In this document: one piece after another, positions 59,528-64,000 of the stretch
How positions within the stretch are numbered: position 1 is the stretch's first letter
Layout: every line of letters starts with the position of its first letter
NCBI RefSeq assembly: GCF_023650515.1
Contig: NZ_CP096016.1
Location: 3,784,001-3,848,000 of the forward strand
Direction: 5' to 3'
Length of the DNA: 64,000 nt
Source: Alkalimarinus coralli
Lineage (GTDB): Bacteria > Pseudomonadota > Gammaproteobacteria > Pseudomonadales > Oleiphilaceae
The notes under the pieces: generated by a model
Told to the model about the DNA's origin: nothing
The model's database searches: none
Seen by the model: the letters and a program-made list of their open reading frames with translations, nothing else
Translations under genes and position numbers: made by a program

Positions 59528-62425
59528 CTATTGGCAAGCTTCACATTCAGGGTCAAGTATTGAACAAAACTGGGGCGCATCAGCCGCCTGGTTTAATTCA
59601 AAGTCAGTGCTTTCAGGTGCAGGGTCACTTGCACTAGCTTCATTGATAGAACTGCTTTCAGCGACAGTTCTTTGGCTTGCGTCACTGGTGGTTTTCTCCA
59701 TATGGGTAGCACCTAACGAACGGAGGTAGTAGGTTGTTTTCAGGCCGCGTGTCCAGGCTGTTTTGTAGAGGTTGTCGAGTAGTTTTCCCGAGGCTTCTGG
59801 CATATATAAATTTAAGCTTTGACCTTGGTCGATCCATTTTTGACGCCGTGAGGCCGCTTCAATTAACCAGCGTGAGTCAATTTCAAAGGCGGTCGAAAAG
59901 CGCGCTTTGATCACCTCAGGAATACGTTCAATATGCTGAAGTGAGCCATCGTAGTACTTCAGGTCATTAATCATCACTGCATCCCATAAGCCCAAAGCTT
60001 TGAGCTCATCGACCAACCAGGGGTTCACCACGGTAAATTCACCGGATAAGTTCGATTTGACGAACAAGTTTTGATAACTCGGTTCGATCGATTGCGAGAC
60101 CCCAACAATATTGGAGATCGTTGCCGTTGGGGCAATAGCCATGACGTTCGAGTTGCGCATACCGTGTTCTTTAATTAAATCTCTAACCGGCTGCCAATTG
60201 AGTTGCGTCGATTCATCAAACACAGAGTAATGATCACCGCGCTCTGAACTTAGCAGCTTGAGTGAATCAATAGGCAAAATACTCTGACTCCACAATGACC
60301 CCTCATAACTCTCATAAGCGCCCCGCTCTTTGGCCAATATTGCAGAGGCTTCTATGGCGTAATATGAAATAAGTTCCATTGATTGATCGGCAAAATGAAC
60401 CGCTTCAACACTGCTGTAAGGGAGTTTTAAGGCATAGAGCGCATCCTGAAACCCCATAATCCCCATGCCTATCGGGCGATGACGTAAATTGGCATTTTCC
60501 GCTTGTGGCACTGCGTAGTAGTTAATATCGATCACGTTATCGAGCAAACGAATGGCAGTCTTGATGGTTTTCTGTAGATGCGCCTCATCTAGCTCGCCAT
60601 TTTGAATATGGTTCACCAAATTGACCGAGCCCAAGTTACAGACGGCAATTTCATCTTCACTGGTATTAAGGGTGATTTCTGTACACAGATTGGACGAGTG
60701 AACAACGCCACTATGCTGCTGAGGTGAACGTATATTGCAAGGGTCTTTAAAGGTAATCCAAGGGTGACCTGTTTCAAATAACATTGAAAGCATCTTGCGC
60801 CACAGACTCTTGGCCGAAATCGTTTTAAACAAGCGCATCTCACCCTTTGCTGCCATCGCTTCATACTCTTGATAACGGGTTTCAAACGCTTGGCCGTATA
60901 GATCGTGCAAATCGGGTGTGTCGTTAGGTGAAAATAAGGTCCAATCTTTATCTTCAAATACCCGCTTCATAAACAAATCAGGAATCCAGTTGGCGCTGTT
61001 CATATCGTGAGTTCGGCGTCGCTCATCACCGGTATTTTTACGCAACTCTAAGAATTCTTCGATATCGAGATGCCAGCTTTCCAAATAAGCGCATACAGCG
61101 CCTTTGCGTTTGCCCCCTTGATTGACCGCAACCGCTGTATCATTAACCACTTTCAGGAAGGGGATAATACCTTGAGACTGGCCATTAGTGCCTTTGATGA
61201 GAGAGCCCAATGCTCGTACTGGCGTCCAGTCGTTGCCTAAGCCACCCGCCCACTTCGACAGCAGTGCGTTATCTTTCATGCCATCATAAATACCCGCTAG
61301 ATCATCGGGGATGGTGGTCAAATAGCAAGATGAAAGCTGAGGTCGATTAGTACCCGCATTAAATAAGGTCGGGGTCGAGCACATATAATCAAAAGACGAC
61401 AACAGGTGATAAAACTCAATAGCTCGCTCGGTCGGGTCATCTTCTAAAAGCGCCAGGCCCATCGATACCCGCATAAAGAAAATTTGGGGCAGTTCAAATC
61501 GAGTTTCGCGCCAATGAACAAAATAACGGTCATACAGGGTTTGCAGGCCAAGGTAGGTAAATTGAAAATCTCGCTCTGGCATCATCGCTTCAGCCAAACG
61601 CTTGATATCAAAATTAAGTAAATCCGCCGACATAATTTCTAGTTCAACCCCTTTATTAAGCGTCAAACGGAGTAAGTCGACGTAAAGGGTTTTCATATCT
61701 TTAAAAGAGCTTGGCGGCTCTACAGCCAAAAAGCGGCAAGCCTCTTGTTGCATCGAATCCAACAGTAGTCTTGCGCTGACATAACCGTAATTAGGCTCTT
61801 CTTCTATACGTGTACGCGCTGCCATAATCAGTGCGGTGGCAATATCTTTTTGTTTTATGCCGTTATAGAGGTTTTTTTGTGCGTTCTCGAATAAGTCATC
61901 GGCATTCACATCATCTAAGCCTGAACAGGCTTCATAAATGATGGTTTTGATTCGGCCTATATTAAGCGGCGATTCTGACCCATCTGCATTCAATACTTTA
62001 ATGTTGGAGTGTGTAGTGGTCTTAGTGTGAGCAGATATTTCAGCATCACCTTCTCGAGTTTTACTATGCGCTTCACGGTACAAGACATACGCTCGCGCCA
62101 CTTTGTGCAGCCCTTGTCTCATCAGGCCTAATTCGACCTGGTCTTGAATTTCTTCAATAGGGATAGCACTGCCTTCGGGCTTATTTTTGAAGAAGCTTGC
62201 GCTAATGGAGTGCGTCAGTGCATCGACGGTTTCTTTGACCCGTGTTGAGCCGGAGGCAGAACTGCCTTCAACCGCCAGAATGGCTTTGGTTATAGCGGTA
62301 GCGATTTTCGCATCATGGTAAGGAACAGCTTGGCCATTGCGTTTAATGACCTGAAATAAACTAACCGCATCGGGATTTGCTAATGGAGAGTCAGTACTCT
62401 CTTGAGCAGATAATTCTGAAGACAT
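59528..62425 (-). CDS. nrdA: Class I ribonucleotide reductase alpha subunit NrdA
   Basis: This 965-residue protein has two ATP-cone domains (about residues 24-110 and 140-225), then the catalytic barrel. Active-site cysteines are in QLSSCYLTTIPDD and in NLCTEITLN, and the C-terminal redox pair is in CEACQ. Length is greater than Escherichia coli NrdA (761) mainly because of the second ATP-cone. It reduces ribonucleoside diphosphates for DNA synthesis. A cobalamin riboswitch lies in its leader. Confidence 0.96.
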   Translation of the reverse strand: MSSELSAQESTDSPLANPDAVSLFQVIKRNGQAVPYHDAKIATAITKAILAVEGSSASGSTRVKETVDALTHSISASFFKNKPEGSAIPIEEIQDQVELGLMRQGLHKVARAYVLYREAHSKTREGDAEISAHTKTTTHSNIKVLNADGSESPLNIGRIKTIIYEACSGLDDVNADDLFENAQKNLYNGIKQKDIATALIMAARTRIEEEPNYGYVSARLLLDSMQQEACRFLAVEPPSSFKDMKTLYVDLLRLTLNKGVELEIMSADLLNFDIKRLAEAMMPERDFQFTYLGLQTLYDRYFVHWRETRFELPQIFFMRVSMGLALLEDDPTERAIEFYHLLSSFDYMCSTPTLFNAGTNRPQLSSCYLTTIPDDLAGIYDGMKDNALLSKWAGGLGNDWTPVRALGSLIKGTNGQSQGIIPFLKVVNDTAVAVNQGGKRKGAVCAYLESWHLDIEEFLELRKNTGDERRRTHDMNSANWIPDLFMKRVFEDKDWTLFSPNDTPDLHDLYGQAFETRYQEYEAMAAKGEMRLFKTISAKSLWRKMLSMLFETGHPWITFKDPCNIRSPQQHSGVVHSSNLCTEITLNTSEDEIAVCNLGSVNLVNHIQNGELDEAHLQKTIKTAIRLLDNVIDINYYAVPQAENANLRHRPIGMGIMGFQDALYALKLPYSSVEAVHFADQSMELISYYAIEASAILAKERGAYESYEGSLWSQSILPIDSLKLLSSERGDHYSVFDESTQLNWQPVRDLIKEHGMRNSNVMAIAPTATISNIVGVSQSIEPSYQNLFVKSNLSGEFTVVNPWLVDELKALGLWDAVMINDLKYYDGSLQHIERIPEVIKARFSTAFEIDSRWLIEAASRRQKWIDQGQSLNLYMPEASGKLLDNLYKTAWTRGLKTTYYLRSLGATHMEKTTSDASQRTVAESSSINEASASDPAPESTDFELNQAADAPQFCSILDPECEACQ

Positions 62426-62599
62426 GATAAAGCGCCTTTGTTTTTAATTCGCGTAAAAAGACAATAACTTCGCGAAAAGGGCGGCATGACATAACCGTCA
62501 GGCACACAAAAAACAAAAACGTAGGAATACATTTTCATTACCTTATTCGCGAAGGTATGATTGTTTCTCGGAACACAATGGTTAAGTTCATCGTGACGA
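62426..62599 (-). other. nrdA leader between riboswitch and start codon
   Basis: About 175 bases separate the riboswitch from the nrdA ATG and should contain the expression platform. Short palindromes such as TTCGCGAA (62549-62556) and a copy-like CTTCGCGAAAAGG at about 62470 are visible. No NrdR box was recognised with confidence. Confidence 0.4.
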
Positions 62600-62815
62600 G
62601 ATCTTGGGCAGGTCTTCGGACTTAGGGGCCATCAAAAGCATATTGCTTTATCGCCTACAGCGACGGCTTGCTGTTTAAGGTGCTTCTAGTACCAAAATTA
62701 GGGTCTACCAGTACCCATAAACAGTGCCTGAGTGTCTGCCACTCGTGTCGCGTTCGTTCCCCAATACCGCTGCGCGTCAGTTCCGGATTCTCACCGGATT
62801 CCCTCTTAGTTCTAC
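62600..62815 (-). promoter_or_regulatory. Cobalamin (B12) riboswitch upstream of nrdAB
   Basis: Read on the minus strand, the leader has GGGAATCCGGTGAGAATCCGG, then AACTGACGCGCAGCGGTA (the B12-box-like core, 62765-62782), and later AAGTCCGAAGACCTGCCCA (62607-62625). These are the conserved strands of cobalamin riboswitches. It precedes nrdA by about 175 nt. B12 binding is expected to turn off the B12-independent class I RNR, as described in Streptomyces and other bacteria. Confidence 0.92.
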
Positions 62816-62949
62816 GATGTTGTTCAAACAAAAAACACAACATAGACGCAAAAAACCAAAGAAAAAGCACTATATATCGCGCTAACTAAATTATCAACAT
62901 TTGATTTTAGCTCTAAAGAGCTCTCCCGCTTTGCAGGCTGCGCGCTAAT

Positions 62950-62997
62950 AAAAAACCCATAATAAGGTGCACATTAATACTGCGCATTTATTATGGG
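62950..62997 (-). terminator. Rho-independent terminator of the ion-channel gene
   Basis: On the minus strand arms CCCATAATAA (62997-62988) and TTATTATGGG (62965-62956) enclose a partly paired loop and are followed by TTTTT. It lies 40 bp after the channel gene stop and before the nrdA leader, which protects the riboswitch from read-through. Confidence 0.9.
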
Positions 62998-63035
62998 CTT
63001 TGACTCAATACGCAATCTAGCGAGTTTGCGTTAAA

Positions 63036-63839
63036 TCATTGTTTCTTTTGCATATCCACTATCATTTTCTTTAACTCTCTTATCTCGCAATGAAGGTCTA
63101 CAAGCGTTGGCTCTCCCTCGTGTTCAATTTCCCGAGCTTTCGCATGTTCTTCTTCCATTACATTAACAACAATGCCAATCACCATGTTTAAGAAAGCAAA
63201 CGCGGTGAAGAAGATAAACGATAGGTAAAATACCCAGCTCATCGGATAGACTTCCATCGTTTCGTATTGAATATCAGTCCAATCTTCAAACGTCATCACT
63301 CTGAATAGCGTCAACATCGATATAGCGATATTTCCCCACAGTACGGGGTTGATTGTGTTGAACAAAAAACTGCCAATCGCTGCATAGATGTAAAAAATAA
63401 TGAACATCAGCAGCATGACATACCCAAGTTGTGGCAGTGCTTTGATTAACGAGTTAATAAGAATTCGCAGCTCTGGAATGACCGAGACCATCCTGAGTAC
63501 CCGAAACACCCGGACTAACCTGGCAAGCAAAGCCATCTCAGAGTCATTAATGGGGATTAAACTAATCACCACCACCAATGTATCAAACACGTTCCAGCCA
63601 CTTTTAAAAAACTCCCTTTTATGAGGCTCGGCAATAAAACGAATGGTGATTTCAACCAGAAAGAACAGCGTTATAAACAGATCAAGAAATTGGGTGAACG
63701 AAACAGCTGAATCGGGCAACTGATAGGTTTTGGCACCAATTTCAAGCGCCGACACGATAATGATAAAAATAACAAACAGCTCAAATAGTCTATTACTTTT
63801 GAGCCTGAAAAAAGCATCTTGGATGGCTGCGTAGTTCAT
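63036..63839 (-). CDS. Voltage-gated single-domain cation channel (NaChBac/NavAb-like)
   Basis: This 267-residue protein has six membrane helices: S1 at about 18-36, S2 50-69, S3 83-97, an S4 voltage sensor with Arg107, 110, 113 and 116 (RLVRVFRVLR), S5 138-160 and S6 201-227. A C-terminal coiled coil (about 228-267) supports tetramer formation. The pore filter reads TFEDWTD (183-189), whereas NaChBac has TLESWAS and NavAb has TLESWSM. The acidic residues at 185, 186 and 189 correspond to the three Asp of the engineered Ca2+ channel CavAb (TLDDWSD). A calcium-permeable channel is therefore possible. Confidence 0.9.
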   Translation of the reverse strand: MNYAAIQDAFFRLKSNRLFELFVIFIIIVSALEIGAKTYQLPDSAVSFTQFLDLFITLFFLVEITIRFIAEPHKREFFKSGWNVFDTLVVVISLIPINDSEMALLARLVRVFRVLRMVSVIPELRILINSLIKALPQLGYVMLLMFIIFYIYAAIGSFLFNTINPVLWGNIAISMLTLFRVMTFEDWTDIQYETMEVYPMSWVFYLSFIFFTAFAFLNMVIGIVVNVMEEEHAKAREIEHEGEPTLVDLHCEIRELKKMIVDMQKKQ

Positions 63840-63930
63840 TGATAAGTTCGTTTACAAATTGATGGTGAATGGAAAGCTGGCATTTTACCGGAATATTAAG
63901 CCGCGTATTAAAAAAATATAAAAACAACAC

Positions 63931-63964
63931 CTGTTTTTACCCTGTGCCTGCTTTTACCCTGTAC
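63931..63964. repeat. Tandem 17-bp direct repeat
   Basis: CTGTTTTTACCCTGTGC (63931-63947) is directly followed by CTGCTTTTACCCTGTAC (63948-63964), differing at two positions. It lies about 95 bp upstream of the channel gene start on the opposite strand sense and could be an operator or slippage product. Confidence 0.65.
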
Positions 63965-64000
63965 TTATAGAACCACTGGCCTTTGCCAGCAGCAACTTCC

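Noticed and set aside
62668-62889. 73-codon plus-strand frame over the nrdA leader
   Set aside because: It is the complement of a conserved cobalamin riboswitch; the coding appearance is accidental.
1-64000. tRNA, rRNA, CRISPR array or intact prophage
   Set aside because: No cloverleaf, repeat-spacer array, rRNA core sequence or phage structural gene was recognised on either strand.

Overview
The window looks like chromosome of a marine or otherwise sodium-exposed gammaproteobacterium. The base composition is moderate, the coding density is high, and the families (Mrp/Mnh antiporter, NhaD antiporters, NorE/NorF, DUF1924 and diheme cytochromes, type Vd patatin, GTAG-type REP sequences) fit that group. 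No rRNA, tRNA, CRISPR array, prophage or intact insertion sequence was recognised. The species cannot be named from this sequence.

Layout. 1-3.3 kb: end of a Mrp-type Na+/H+ antiporter operon (B fragment, then C-D-E-F-G). 3.3-7.6 kb: small coiled-coil proteins, a PstS-like periplasmic protein, a porin-like barrel and a chemoreceptor. 7.9-15.6 kb: a complete V/A-type ATPase operon of the chlamydial/spirochaetal kind, with the DUF2764 gene, transcribed B-D-I-K-E-DUF2764-A. 15.7-18.8 kb: two CDF metal exporters divergent from a CadR-like MerR regulator with a textbook stretched-spacer operator. 19.7 kb: a candidate small RNA with its own promoter-like boxes, hairpin and terminator. 20.5-23.2 kb: a P2A calcium-type ATPase. 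23.4-23.9 kb: remains of two antitoxin genes. 23.9-27.2 kb: a large M48 membrane protease and two small genes. 27.4-31.5 kb: cytochrome b, two cytochrome c proteins, PepSY protein and a two-component system in one operon. 31.7-35.9 kb: two NhaD antiporters on opposite strands around a CBS-domain gene. 36-40 kb: thiamine importer ThiBPQ divergent from a probable thiamine kinase. 41.2-41.6 kb: wreck of an arsenate-efflux GAPDH/arsJ pair. 42-46 kb: lipoprotein, GAF regulator, SDR, NorE/NorF, and an unrecognised hydrophobic gene pair. 46.5-48.4 kb: a RAYT-transposase relic and two inverted-pair REP elements. 48.4-55.8 kb: S2P-like protease, ABC proteins, late cobalamin genes. 56-64 kb: patatin/barrel protein, class I ribonucleotide reductase under a cobalamin riboswitch, and a voltage-gated channel with an unusual acidic selectivity filter.

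Themes. The Mrp operon, a V-ATPase whose rotor subunit keeps the Na+ ligands known from Enterococcus NtpK, and two NhaD antiporters suggest heavy investment in sodium cycling. Cobalamin synthesis genes and a B12-repressible class I RNR suggest that a B12-dependent class II RNR lies elsewhere. The strongest candidates for new biology are the permuted Na+-type V-ATPase operon, the TFEDWTD-filter channel, the candidate small RNA, and the hydrophobic gene pair at 45.7-46.4 kb.
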